Positions 17,489-25,395 of a stretch of DNA of 64,000 nucleotides are shown piece after piece. How positions within the stretch are numbered: position 1 is the stretch's first letter; the number at the start of each line of letters is the position of its first letter. Source of the stretch: Bacilli bacterium (GTDB lineage Bacteria; Bacillota_I; Bacilli_A; RF39; UBA660); assembly GCA_900768815.1 (NCBI GenBank), contig CAAGEE010000002.1, positions 1 through 64,000 on the forward strand. The letters run 5' to 3'. The position numbers and the translations under genes are program-made. The notes beneath the pieces were generated by a model. It was not told the origin of the DNA. It made no database searches and worked only from the letters and a program-made list of their open reading frames with translations.

Positions 17489-18250
17489 TTGATTTTTTAT
17501 AAATTCTAGGATTATTTGATTTGTTAAGTATGGATATTGGAGATAAGAAAAATGATTTCCTTTTGGGAAGATTATTAAGGCTGAATCTTTTAGCAGGTTA
17601 TTCATTTTATAGCCGTCTTTTAGAGGTGTTGTGTCATCTAGTTTACCCCAGAGAAGTAAAACTTCACTTTCAATACTTTTCAAATAATATACTAAGTTTT
17701 CGTTAACAATATTTTGAAATGTTTTATGCATACTTGGTGGTAGGGTTTGATAGTCTGATGAACCAAATATTTTTAGAAGTTTTTGTTTATAGTACTCTTG
17801 TTTTAGTTTTGGAAAGATTTTGGTTAATTTTTTTAGGAGTTTATATGTTTTTTCTTTTAGGAATCGTTTGAAAGTTTTTCTAGGTTTTATTGTAGCGGCA
17901 TCGATGTAGATAATTTTATCTATTTTTTCTTTATAGTAACCAGCTAGGAGAGTAGTTATTCTTCCTCCAAAAGAATGAGCTATAATGATGGGATTTACAA
18001 TGTTATTTTCTTCTAGAAAGTCACGAATTATATTTGTATAGTCATAAATTGTTAGTTCATCTTGAGGAATAGGACTATTACCAAAGCCAGGGTAATCTAT
18101 TATGTAAATTGTATAATCTTCTTTGAAAAAATTTATTATACTCGTAAATGTTGTTCTTGTGTTTCCCCAACCTGGTAGAATTAAAATTACTTTGTCTTTA
18201 GTACCATATTTTTCATAATAAATCGATATATTTTTGGTGTTAAAATACAT
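17480..18250 (-). CDS. Alpha/beta hydrolase
   Basis: 256-residue soluble hydrolase. The oxyanion segment LPGWGN, nucleophile elbow AHSFGG (Ser near residue 93), acid in LLWGKLDDTTP and catalytic His in GNHFSYL form a full triad. It belongs to the broad esterase/lipase-like group; the substrate is unknown. It starts at an ATG after a GGTGA site on the minus strand and converges with the neighbouring membrane protein gene. Confidence 0.85.
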   Translation of the reverse strand: MYFNTKNISIYYEKYGTKDKVILILPGWGNTRTTFTSIINFFKEDYTIYIIDYPGFGNSPIPQDELTIYDYTNIIRDFLEENNIVNPIIIAHSFGGRITTLLAGYYKEKIDKIIYIDAATIKPRKTFKRFLKEKTYKLLKKLTKIFPKLKQEYYKQKLLKIFGSSDYQTLPPSMHKTFQNIVNENLVYYLKSIESEVLLLWGKLDDTTPLKDGYKMNNLLKDSALIIFPKGNHFSYLQYPYLTNQIILEFIKNQKK

Positions 18251-18302
18251 ATATATTCACCTATAGTAATGTATGTTAAAGTGTCAATTTAGTGAAAATG
18301 TA

Positions 18303-18332
18303 TTGTATAAAATTTTCTTAATATGGTACAAT
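18303..18332 (+). promoter_or_regulatory. Promoter for the 6S-like RNA
   Basis: TTGTAT at 18303-18308 and TACAAT at 18327-18332, spacing 18. It predicts a start near 18339, exactly where the outer stem of the RNA begins. Confidence 0.55.
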
Positions 18333-18338
18333 AATAGT

Positions 18339-18520
18339 GTCAGATGGATGCGACACCGACACTTTTAAAACCGACTAAAGTGACGATAAGGGAGTTCTGA
18401 TCTGTTATTGGTGTTGAAGGCCTGTATTTATATGGGAATCCTAAAAATAACGTACGAACACCCACCTGGACGAGAGAACAGGTTTTATCGTTTGTTAGGA
18501 CGCTCTGGTCTGACTTTTTT
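18339..18520 (+). ncRNA. ssrS: Probable 6S RNA
   Basis: A 182-base noncoding stretch folds as one long irregular hairpin with nested pairs: GTCAGA (18339-18344) with TCTGAC (18509-18514), ACGATAA (18383-18389) with TTATCGT (18485-18491), CTGTT (18402-18406) with AACAG (18477-18481), and GGTGTT (18410-18415) with AACACC (18457-18462). A T run follows the last pair. Size, end pairing and bulged middle fit 6S RNA, which binds and inhibits SigA RNA polymerase. In Bacillus a 6S gene also lies between aspS and the tcdA homologue yrvM. It holds most of the 321-base gap between genes here. No covariance search was run. Confidence 0.65.
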
Positions 18521-18521
18521 A

Positions 18522-18550
18522 TTGTTCAAAAACACTTTTTGTGGTATAAT
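18522..18550 (+). promoter_or_regulatory. Promoter for the gene at 18572
   Basis: TTGTTC at 18522-18527, 17 bases, then TGGTATAAT (-10 at 18545-18550, extended). It lies just after the 6S-like RNA end. Confidence 0.65.
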
Positions 18551-18571
18551 AAGCCATGCGAGGTGATTAGA

Positions 18572-19381
18572 ATGTTGATTTTACCAATTATTAATAGAAA
18601 TAGAATACTAAACGTTAGTATTAGTTATAAAGAGGCTGCTAAGATTAGAGTGGATGTAGAGCTAGAAGATACTTTACCCAGTGATATTATAGTTAGTGGT
18701 AAAAGTTTTAATTCATCAGCTTTTTATGATTCAAAAGATAAAACTAATATAGTTGAATTTATTAGAAATAATTCTATTTTGTATAGAAGAAGTGTTTTAG
18801 TTACTACCAAGAGTAGACGTGATAGCTGTAACTATGATGTATATGATGTCGGCGTTGCACCTAGAAAAATTAGTATGGCAACAGATATGCTCTATATTAG
18901 AGCTATTTTAGATTTAGAGAAAGAGTTACCTGGAGTTGTTAGAGGTAAGTATATATCTTTTGAAGAGTTAGGTTTTGGAGAAGTCTTTTCAGATGATAAG
19001 ATTTCTAGACTTAAGAGGATTGTTACTTCTAATCCTACTAGTAGGTGGGAGATGTTATTTAAAGAAAACAATCTTATGGATATGATAGAGACGCTAGCGT
19101 TTCTAAAAAGTTTTGATTGTATAGTTGTTAGTGAAGCATCAGTACCAGAAGAGACTATGCAACAAGTTTTAGCAAGTTTTGAAAAAATCTGTTCTAGAGA
19201 TACTAAGAGTTTGAATAAGTATTATAGTATGGCAGAGGAAAATAGAGATTTATATGCAAAGATGACTTATGTTAATAAATTGGTTTATGGTAGGCCACTT
19301 GATTTAATACAGTCTAAATCACAAAAAAATAGACAATTAATAAAAAAAGAAGAGAATTGGGAGAGTAAAAAGGGTGCATAA
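18572..19381 (+). CDS. Hypothetical protein upstream of tcdA
   Basis: Unrecognised soluble protein of 269 residues with no signal peptide or TM helix. The first 60 residues are strand-rich; a second part around 105-215 is helical and includes NPTSRWEMLFKENNLMDMIE. It starts 4 bases after GAGGTGAT and overlaps tcdA by 8 bases, so the two are made together. No catalytic motif stands out. Confidence 0.7.
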   Translation: MLILPIINRNRILNVSISYKEAAKIRVDVELEDTLPSDIIVSGKSFNSSAFYDSKDKTNIVEFIRNNSILYRRSVLVTTKSRRDSCNYDVYDVGVAPRKISMATDMLYIRAILDLEKELPGVVRGKYISFEELGFGEVFSDDKISRLKRIVTSNPTSRWEMLFKENNLMDMIETLAFLKSFDCIVVSEASVPEETMQQVLASFEKICSRDTKSLNKYYSMAEENRDLYAKMTYVNKLVYGRPLDLIQSKSQKNRQLIKKEENWESKKGA

Positions 19382-20066
19382 GTTTGATAGATTTAAAAAG
19401 ATAGTTGGAGAGGATAAAGTTAATTATCTTGGAGAAAAATGTGTTTTAGTACTTGGTGTTGGTGGTGTTGGTGGATATGTTGTTGAAGGACTAGTTAGAT
19501 CTGGTATTGGCAAGATAATTGTTGTTGATAATGATATTGTTGATGAGACTAATATTAATAGACAGATTATTGCAACTGATAGTAGTATTGGTAAGAAGAA
19601 AGTTGATGTAATAGAGAAGCGCATTAAAGATATAAATAGTTTGGTTGAAGTTATTAAGATTGATAAATTTATTGATAAAGATAATTTGAATGAACTATTT
19701 AAGTATCAGTTTGATTACTTAGTTGATGCTTGTGATACTGTTAGTACCAAGTTAGCAGTAATTGATAGGTGTTTGAAGGATAAGAGAAGAATTATTTCTA
19801 GTATGGGTACTGGTAATAAACTTGATCCTAGTATGTTAGAAATTGTTGATATTAGAAAGACTATTAATGATCCTTTGGCTAGAATTGTTAGAAAGTATGT
19901 AAAAGATAATAAGATTAATAGCAAGCTTATGGTATTATCTTCTAGAGAGTTACCAGTAAAAACTGGAGATAGGACACCTGGCTCTACGGCTTTTGTACCT
20001 AGTTCTGCTGGGTTATTGATTGCTAGTTATATAGTTAGACAATTTATTGAAGAAGTTCAAGATTAG
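19374..20066 (+). CDS. tcdA: tRNA threonylcarbamoyladenosine dehydratase (TcdA/YrvM)
   Basis: ThiF/E1-like ATP-dependent enzyme that cyclises t6A37 in tRNA to ct6A. It has the nucleotide-binding LGVGGVGGYVVEGLVRSG at the N-terminus, ETNINRQI, and the C-terminal GDRTPGSTAFVPSSAGL segment typical of TcdA. Length 230, slightly short of the usual 250-270. The start is GTG at 19374, inside the end of the previous gene. Confidence 0.9.
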   Translation: MHKFDRFKKIVGEDKVNYLGEKCVLVLGVGGVGGYVVEGLVRSGIGKIIVVDNDIVDETNINRQIIATDSSIGKKKVDVIEKRIKDINSLVEVIKIDKFIDKDNLNELFKYQFDYLVDACDTVSTKLAVIDRCLKDKRRIISSMGTGNKLDPSMLEIVDIRKTINDPLARIVRKYVKDNKINSKLMVLSSRELPVKTGDRTPGSTAFVPSSAGLLIASYIVRQFIEEVQD

Positions 20067-20073
20067 AACAACA

Positions 20074-20103
20074 AAAAAGTCAGAAAGTTTTCTGGCTTTT
20101 TGT
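20074..20103. terminator. Bidirectional terminator between tcdA and lexA
   Basis: Stem AAAAAGTCAGAA / TTCTGGCTTTTT with one G-U pair and a 4-base loop; A and T tracts serve both strands. Confidence 0.8.
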
Positions 20104-20104
20104 T

Positions 20105-20722
20105 TTAGAATCTACGATATAGGCCCACTGCTTTACCTAGTATGGTTACTTCTTTTAGAATAATTGGTGCCATAGTATCATTTTCTGGCTGTAATCTAAA
20201 ATGGTCTTTTTCTTTATAAAAAGTTTTAACTGTTACTTCATTGTCACTATTCATTGCTACTACGGTGTCACCATTATTAGCTGTGTTTTGTCTTTCAACT
20301 ATTAAGATGTCACCATCATAAATACCAATATTTATCATGGATTCTCCAGATACTTTTAAAGTAAAAGTTTCTTTTTTGGGATTAATTAAGTTTGCTGGTA
20401 GAGAAAAATATTCATCTGGTGTTTCAATTGCTTCTATTGGAGTACCAGCAGTTACTTTACCAAGTAGAGGAACTTCAACAACGTTTTCTTCTTTTTCAAT
20501 ATATTCATTTGGCACTAGTATTTCAATAGTTCTATTTTTACTATTACCTTTTTTTATGTATCCTTTTTCTTCAAGTTTGGTTAAATGAAAATGAATAGTT
20601 GCGGGAGAATTAAGATGGGCTTTAGTACCAATTTCCCTGACGGTAGGTGGATAACCATTTTTAGCAACAAGCTGTTTGATTACTTGTAATATATATTCTT
20701 GGCGAGCAGTTAATTTTTCCAT
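20105..20722 (-). CDS. lexA: LexA repressor
   Basis: SOS regulator with self-cleavage stimulated by RecA. The N-terminal winged helix covers residues 1-68 (LTARQEYILQVI, PPTVREIG, SPATIHFHLTKLEEKG). The S24 peptidase half has the Ala-Gly cleavage site in GKVTAGTPI, the catalytic Ser in VSGESMINIGI and the Lys in NEVTVKTFYK. Length 205. The AAGGAGTGAT ribosome site fixes the start. Two candidate LexA boxes lie in the divergent region, so self-repression is expected. Confidence 0.97.
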   Translation of the reverse strand: MEKLTARQEYILQVIKQLVAKNGYPPTVREIGTKAHLNSPATIHFHLTKLEEKGYIKKGNSKNRTIEILVPNEYIEKEENVVEVPLLGKVTAGTPIEAIETPDEYFSLPANLINPKKETFTLKVSGESMINIGIYDGDILIVERQNTANNGDTVVAMNSDNEVTVKTFYKEKDHFRLQPENDTMAPIILKEVTILGKAVGLYRRF

Positions 20723-20769
20723 ATAATCACTCCTTATGACAATAGTTTAACATTATAAATGTAAAATGT

Positions 20770-20783
20770 CAAACAAATGTTTC
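20770..20783. promoter_or_regulatory. Candidate LexA box 1 (lexA side)
   Basis: CAAACAAATGTTTC, close to the Gram-positive SOS box CGAACRNRYGTTYG. It lies 50-60 bases upstream of the lexA start and overlaps its likely promoter region. Confidence 0.65.
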
Positions 20784-20792
20784 ATTTAACAA

Positions 20793-20821
20793 TTGACACG
20801 AACAAGTGTACGAGATATAAT
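20793..20821 (+). promoter_or_regulatory. Promoter with LexA box 2 inside the spacer
   Basis: TTGACA (20793-20798) and TATAAT (20816-20821) are both consensus with a 17-base spacer. The spacer starts with CGAACAAGTGTACG (20799-20812), one mismatch from the Gram-positive SOS box. LexA bound here would block RNA polymerase directly. Confidence 0.85.
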
Positions 20822-20849
20822 GTATTTGTAGTTGAGAGGAGTGATTAGT

Positions 20850-20999
20850 ATGATAATAAAATTTGACTTAAGAAAGGTATTGATTATATTAGCAATATAT
20901 TGTTTTGTAACATTATGTTTATTTATGGCTGCTGATCATTTGAAGAGATTGGAGAATATTTATAACGAGACAGTTAGTTGTACAAATATTGACAAGTAG
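20850..20999 (+). CDS. 49-residue SOS-controlled single-pass membrane protein
   Basis: Small ORF with GAGAGGAGTGATTAGT directly before its ATG. The protein has a short basic start (MIIKFDLRK), one hydrophobic helix at about residues 9-28, and a polar tail of about 20 residues with one Cys. It is transcribed divergently from lexA behind a strong promoter holding a LexA box. In Bacillus the divergent partner of lexA is yneA, an SOS-induced division inhibitor with an N-terminal TM helix. This protein lacks the LysM domain of YneA and is closer in size to SidA-type inhibitors. A role in stopping division is inferred from context only. Confidence 0.75.
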   Translation: MIIKFDLRKVLIILAIYCFVTLCLFMAADHLKRLENIYNETVSCTNIDK

Positions 21000-21048
21000 G
21001 ATAGAAAAAGAATTAAATTTTGTGATATACTAAATTATAGGTGATATT

Positions 21049-23661
21049 ATGAAAAAGATTATTTTAGTTGATGGAAATAACTTATTATTTAGGAGCTTTT
21101 ATGCTACGGCTTATCAAGGTGTTATTATGAGAAACTCTAAAGGTTTTCCTACTAATGCATTATATGGTTTTATTAATATGATAAATAAAATTATAAAAGA
21201 AGAAGAACCAAGTTATATATTAGTGGCATTTGATAAAGGAAAAACTTTTAGACATGATAAATATTTAGACTATAAGGCAGGAAGAGTTGCGGTACCAGAC
21301 GAGTTAAAACAACAGTTTCCAAAAGCTAAAGAAGTATTAGATGCTTTAGGTATTAAGCATTTTGAAATAGATAATTATGAAGCAGATGATATTATTGGAA
21401 CACTTGCTAGAATAGTTGATGAAGAAGATGAGTTTATTGCAACTATTGTTAGTAGTGATAAAGATTTGTTACAACTTATTAGTGATGAAGTTACCGTTAA
21501 ATTATTAAAGACTTCTGGACATATAATGATGGACAGAGATGAGTTCATGAAGACTTATCAAGTTGAACCAGCTAGAATGGTTGACTTAAAAGCACTTATG
21601 GGAGATGCAAGTGATCATATACCGGGAGTTAAAGGAATAGGTGAAAAGACTGCTATTAATTTACTTGTTAAGTATGGAACCTTAGATAATTTATATGCAA
21701 ATATAGATTCAGTTACTGGGAAGACTAAGGAAAAGTTAATTAATGATAAAGATAATGCTTATATGAGTTATGATTTAGCAACTATATATAGACAGGTACC
21801 ATTAGATTTTACTTTAGAAGATTGTAAATATAATTTTGTAAATAACGAAAAATTCGTAAATATATTGGAAGAATTAGAGTTTCATTCATTACTTAGGAAA
21901 TTAAGTTTAGATAGTGTTGTTTCTTCTAAAAAAGAAGATGTTAAGGAAGAAGAAAAAATCATTATAAAAGATATTAGTGAATTTAGTGAAAAAGACTTTG
22001 CTTTTTATTTAGAAACTAGAGGTTCTATATATAGTAAGAGTGAAGTATTAGGTATTGGTATTTATGATGGTGAGAATGGATATTTTATAAAACGGGAAGA
22101 AATAGATAAATATAAATATCTTTTTGAGATGGATTGTTGTAAATATACGTATGATTATAAGAAGAGTTTAGTTGTTTTAAATAAATATGGGGTTAAGTTT
22201 AGAAATGTTTATTTTGATACGATGATTGCTACTTATTTACTCGATTATGTAGTTAAAGATGATATCAGTTTTGTAGCTAAAAGTTTTGATTATCAATTAC
22301 CTGTTTATGAAGATGTATATGGTACTGATAAAAGGCCAATAGATGTTAGTGAAGATACTTTAAAAGATATTTGTATTAGAAAAGCTAAGTTTATTTATGA
22401 AACAAGAGAGAAAATACTTAATGAGTTGAGTGAAGATGGAGAACTTGATTTATTTATGAATATTGAGATGCCTTTAACAGAAGTTTTAGCTGATATGGAA
22501 ATTACAGGAGTTAAAGTAGATGTACCATATTTAAGTAAAGTAGAAGCAGAACTTGCTGAACAATTAAAGAATAAAGAACAAGAAATATATGATTTAGCCG
22601 GAGTTAAGTTTAATATTATGTCTCCAGTACAACTTGCTAAAGTTTTATTTAAAGATTTAGCAATTCCTTATCCTAAGAAAGTTAAAGATAATAAGTATTC
22701 GACAAGTAAAGATATTTTGGATAAGATTGTATTTGTCCATCCTATAGTAGAGAAAATATTAGAATATAGAACACTTGCTAAATTATATACAAATTATGCA
22801 GTTGGCTTAAAAGAAGAAGTTAGAGAAGATGGTAGAATTCATACTATCTTTACACAGACTTTAACTAGAACAGGTAGACTTTCTAGTATTAGTCCTAATT
22901 TACAAAATATACCGGCTAGATCTGAATATTCAGCATTAATTAGAAAAGCTTTTATACCAGATGAAGATTCTAAGATGTTGTCAAGTGATTATTCACAGGT
23001 TGAACTTAGAATATTTGCATCTATGTCTAAGGCTACTAATTTGATAAATGCTTTTATAAATGAAGAGGATATACATGCTAGAACTGCTGCTGATATATTT
23101 AAAGTTGATATAGATAAAGTTACTAAAGATATGAGAAGAACAGCTAAAGCAGTTAACTTTGGTATTTTATATGGAATTAGTAGTTTTGGATTATCAGAAG
23201 ACTTAGGAATAGATGTTAAGACTGCTAAAAGGTTTATTGATGATTATTTAGAAACTTATCCAGGTATTAGAGATTTTCAGGCTAAAGAAATAGCGGATGC
23301 TTATGCTAATGGATACGTTAGAACTTTAATGAATAGGAAAAGAGTAATAGAAGAGTTAAAGAATAAGAATTATATGATACGATCTTCTGGAGAAAGAATG
23401 GCTTTAAATACACCTATTCAAGGTACAGCTGCTGATATATTAAAGAAGGCTATGGTTGAAATATTTAGAGAGTTTAATAAACGTGGTTTGAAGAGTAAAA
23501 TGTTAATTCAAGTACACGATGAACTTGTGTTTAATGTTTTAAATAGTGAACTTGACGAAGTAAAAGAGATAGTTAGAGATGTAATGGAAAATACCTTTAA
23601 AATAGATGTACCATTGAAAGTAGATATTGAGGTTGGTAATAACTGGTATGAGGCTAAGTAG
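21049..23661 (+). CDS. polA: DNA polymerase I
   Basis: Repair and Okazaki-fragment polymerase of 870 residues. The 5'-3' exonuclease domain is at 1-285 (DGNNLLFRSFYA, YEADDIIG, GDASDHIPGVKGIGEKTA). The proofreading domain is degenerate: the usual DxE motif reads YLE, so 3'-5' activity is probably lost, as in several Bacillus-type enzymes. The polymerase domain is intact: motif A DYSQVELRI, motif B RRTAKAVNFGILYG, motif C QVHDEL. GGTGAT precedes the ATG. It heads a run with an ASCH gene and mutM. Confidence 0.97.
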   Translation: MKKIILVDGNNLLFRSFYATAYQGVIMRNSKGFPTNALYGFINMINKIIKEEEPSYILVAFDKGKTFRHDKYLDYKAGRVAVPDELKQQFPKAKEVLDALGIKHFEIDNYEADDIIGTLARIVDEEDEFIATIVSSDKDLLQLISDEVTVKLLKTSGHIMMDRDEFMKTYQVEPARMVDLKALMGDASDHIPGVKGIGEKTAINLLVKYGTLDNLYANIDSVTGKTKEKLINDKDNAYMSYDLATIYRQVPLDFTLEDCKYNFVNNEKFVNILEELEFHSLLRKLSLDSVVSSKKEDVKEEEKIIIKDISEFSEKDFAFYLETRGSIYSKSEVLGIGIYDGENGYFIKREEIDKYKYLFEMDCCKYTYDYKKSLVVLNKYGVKFRNVYFDTMIATYLLDYVVKDDISFVAKSFDYQLPVYEDVYGTDKRPIDVSEDTLKDICIRKAKFIYETREKILNELSEDGELDLFMNIEMPLTEVLADMEITGVKVDVPYLSKVEAELAEQLKNKEQEIYDLAGVKFNIMSPVQLAKVLFKDLAIPYPKKVKDNKYSTSKDILDKIVFVHPIVEKILEYRTLAKLYTNYAVGLKEEVREDGRIHTIFTQTLTRTGRLSSISPNLQNIPARSEYSALIRKAFIPDEDSKMLSSDYSQVELRIFASMSKATNLINAFINEEDIHARTAADIFKVDIDKVTKDMRRTAKAVNFGILYGISSFGLSEDLGIDVKTAKRFIDDYLETYPGIRDFQAKEIADAYANGYVRTLMNRKRVIEELKNKNYMIRSSGERMALNTPIQGTAADILKKAMVEIFREFNKRGLKSKMLIQVHDELVFNVLNSELDEVKEIVRDVMENTFKIDVPLKVDIEVGNNWYEAK

Positions 23662-23675
23662 GAGTTTTGAAAGTT

Positions 23676-24029
23676 ATGGAGTATACGTATAATATTTACA
23701 ATGATATTTATTATTTGATGTTAGCTGGTAAGAAAGATATTGAAGTTAGATTATTAAATGAAAAGTCAGAAAAAATTTTAGTAGGAGATTTTATAACATT
23801 TAATAATCTTGATGAAAAGGGTAAATATATTAAAACAAAGATTATTAAAAAAACTATTTATAAAGATGTAGATGAACTACTTTTAGATAATGATATTGAA
23901 AGGATTCTTCCGGGAAGGTCTAAAGAAGATTTGGTTGAGATATTGGTTAAGATATTTAAAGAAGATTTTAATAGTAGTAAACTGGTAGCTTTTAAGTTTA
24001 AATATATAGATAGTAATTTTGATGCTTAG
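23676..24029 (+). CDS. ASCH-domain protein
   Basis: 117-residue single-domain protein. AGKKDIEVRL, then a GDFITF segment, and later LPGRSKEDLVEIL with VAFKFKYI at the end match the ASCH fold, a PUA-like domain thought to bind RNA. Function is unknown. Start choice: AGGAG at 23660 is too close to the TTG at 23667, so ATG at 23676 is preferred. It lies between polA and mutM. Confidence 0.7.
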   Translation: MEYTYNIYNDIYYLMLAGKKDIEVRLLNEKSEKILVGDFITFNNLDEKGKYIKTKIIKKTIYKDVDELLLDNDIERILPGRSKEDLVEILVKIFKEDFNSSKLVAFKFKYIDSNFDA

Positions 24030-24049
24030 GTTAATTTGGAGGTGGAGTT

Positions 24050-24871
24050 ATGCCTGAAAAACCAGAGGTAATAACAGTTAGTAATAGTTTAAGACCGAGA
24101 TTAGTAGGAAAGAAGATTACGAGATGTAATGTTTACTGGGATAATATTATTTCCTATCCAACAACAGATGAATTCAAAAAGGAAATTATTGGTCAAAAGA
24201 TTTTAGATGTTACCACACGTGGCAAATTTATTAAAGTGCTATTAGATAGAGATGTATTACTTATTCATTTAAGAATGGAAGGAAAGTTTTTCTTTAGAAA
24301 GAAGAATGATCCAATTGTAAAACATGAACATGTTGAATTTATATTAGATGATGATATTAGTTTTAGATATCATGATGTTAGAAAGTTTGGAAAGATGTAT
24401 TTAATTGATAAAGATAAAGTTAATGATGTTAAACCTTTATCAGAACTTGGATATGAATTTGACGATAGTGATTTAACTAAAAAATATTTATATGAAAGAC
24501 TTCATAATAAGAAGTTACCAATAAAGATAGTTTTACTTGATCAAAGTATTATTACGGGTATTGGTAATATTTATGTTGATGAGATACTCTTTAGAAGCAA
24601 GATTAGCCCATATAGAAAGTCTTGTGATATTTCAATAGATGAGTGTGATGAGATAATTAAAAATATTAGATTAGTTTTAAAAGAGGCTATAAAAAAAGGT
24701 GGAACAACAATTAAGAGTTTTACATCTAGTGAAGGGGTACATGGTTTATTTCAAAATGAGTTATTAGTACATGGTAAGAAAAATGCTAAATGTCCTGTTT
24801 GTGATACTAAAATAGAAGTATGTAGAATAGGTGGAAGAGGTACTTATTACTGTACTAAGTGTCAAAAATAA
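24050..24871 (+). CDS. mutM: Formamidopyrimidine-DNA glycosylase (Fpg)
   Basis: Excises oxidised purines such as 8-oxoG. The catalytic N-terminus is Pro2-Glu3 (MPEKPEV, where MPELPEV is usual). RGKFIKV carries the conserved Lys, the H2TH region includes DQSIITGIGNIYVDEILF, and the C-terminal zinc finger is CPVC...CTKC. The length of 273 residues is normal. polA-mutM is also the order in Bacillus. The ribosome site is GGAGGTGG. Confidence 0.95.
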   Translation: MPEKPEVITVSNSLRPRLVGKKITRCNVYWDNIISYPTTDEFKKEIIGQKILDVTTRGKFIKVLLDRDVLLIHLRMEGKFFFRKKNDPIVKHEHVEFILDDDISFRYHDVRKFGKMYLIDKDKVNDVKPLSELGYEFDDSDLTKKYLYERLHNKKLPIKIVLLDQSIITGIGNIYVDEILFRSKISPYRKSCDISIDECDEIIKNIRLVLKEAIKKGGTTIKSFTSSEGVHGLFQNELLVHGKKNAKCPVCDTKIEVCRIGGRGTYYCTKCQK

Positions 24872-24883
24872 TAATTAGAAGAT

Positions 24884-24962
24884 GTTACTTTTATATATTT
24901 AAAAAGTAACTAGTGGATAAAATTATATTTTTTAGAGGGTGTTTTCTTTGAAAACATCTTTT
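24884..24962 (+). terminator. Hairpins downstream of mutM
   Basis: A first stem GTTACTTTT (24884-24892) / AAAAGTAAC (24902-24910) lacks a T run. A second, GTGTTTTC (24939-24946) / GAAAACAT (24950-24957), is followed by a T-rich tract and is the better terminator. Confidence 0.55.
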
Positions 24963-24997
24963 TCTTTAGGGGAAAGTTAAAATTTGAGACTTTATCA

Positions 24998-25026
24998 TTG
25001 ACAAAAATGATTAATTCTTTTATTAT
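24998..25026 (+). promoter_or_regulatory. Promoter upstream of the decayed sortase substrate
   Basis: TTGACA (24998-25003), 17 bases, TATTAT (25021-25026). The roughly 120-base leader that follows contains a 9-bp hairpin AAAATTATG/CATAATTTT near 25110-25137 with no T run. Between the mutM hairpins and this promoter nothing else is seen. Confidence 0.65.
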
Positions 25027-25160
25027 AGTGAGCTAATTCAGGAATATATTTTTAGTAACTATATTAAGGGTTCGGTTGATTATAATTATCCTCTTGATAA
25101 ATAGGAAAAATTATGTATAAAAGTGCATAATTTTAAAAAAAATAATATTGGGAGGAAAAT

Positions 25161-25364
25161 AGGAAAAAAATTTTACAAAACGTTTTATTTGTACTTATTG
25201 TTGCTTTTGGATTTATGTTAGTTAGTACTAATGTATATGCAGAAGAAGTTGGTGAAATTACTCCTCCAAATACAGGTGTTTCTACAGGAAATGATAATTT
25301 ACTATTATTACTTTCATTAGTTACTGTTTGAACTGTTGGATTTGCTTTAACAAAGAAAAACTAA
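25161..25364 (+). pseudogene. Broken PPNTG sortase-substrate gene
   Basis: An open frame reads KKILQNVLFVLIVAFGFMLV, then a signal-peptide end at VYAEE, then EITPPNTG, a hydrophobic helix, an in-frame TGA at 25329-25331, and finally TVGFALTKKN and TAA. That is a tiny LPXTG-like sorted peptide of about 67 residues. GGGAGG at 25150-25155 is well placed for a start at 25161, but the codon there is AGG, not ATG. TGA most simply replaces TGG or another codon. Both lesions would inactivate it, although the promoter is intact. Sequencing error is an alternative. It lies 31 bases before a sortase gene. Confidence 0.7.
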
Positions 25365-25395
25365 TTGTAAGAATTAGAATAAAAGAGGGATGTTT

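Noticed and set aside
20989..21031. TTGACA in the end of the small SOS gene as the polA -35
   Set aside because: It is 31 bases from the TATACT element, too far; an extended -10 is more likely.
25329..25331. TGA read as tryptophan (code 4) to rescue the PPNTG gene
   Set aside because: rel, dtd and murG end with TGA in the right place, so TGA is a true stop in this genome.
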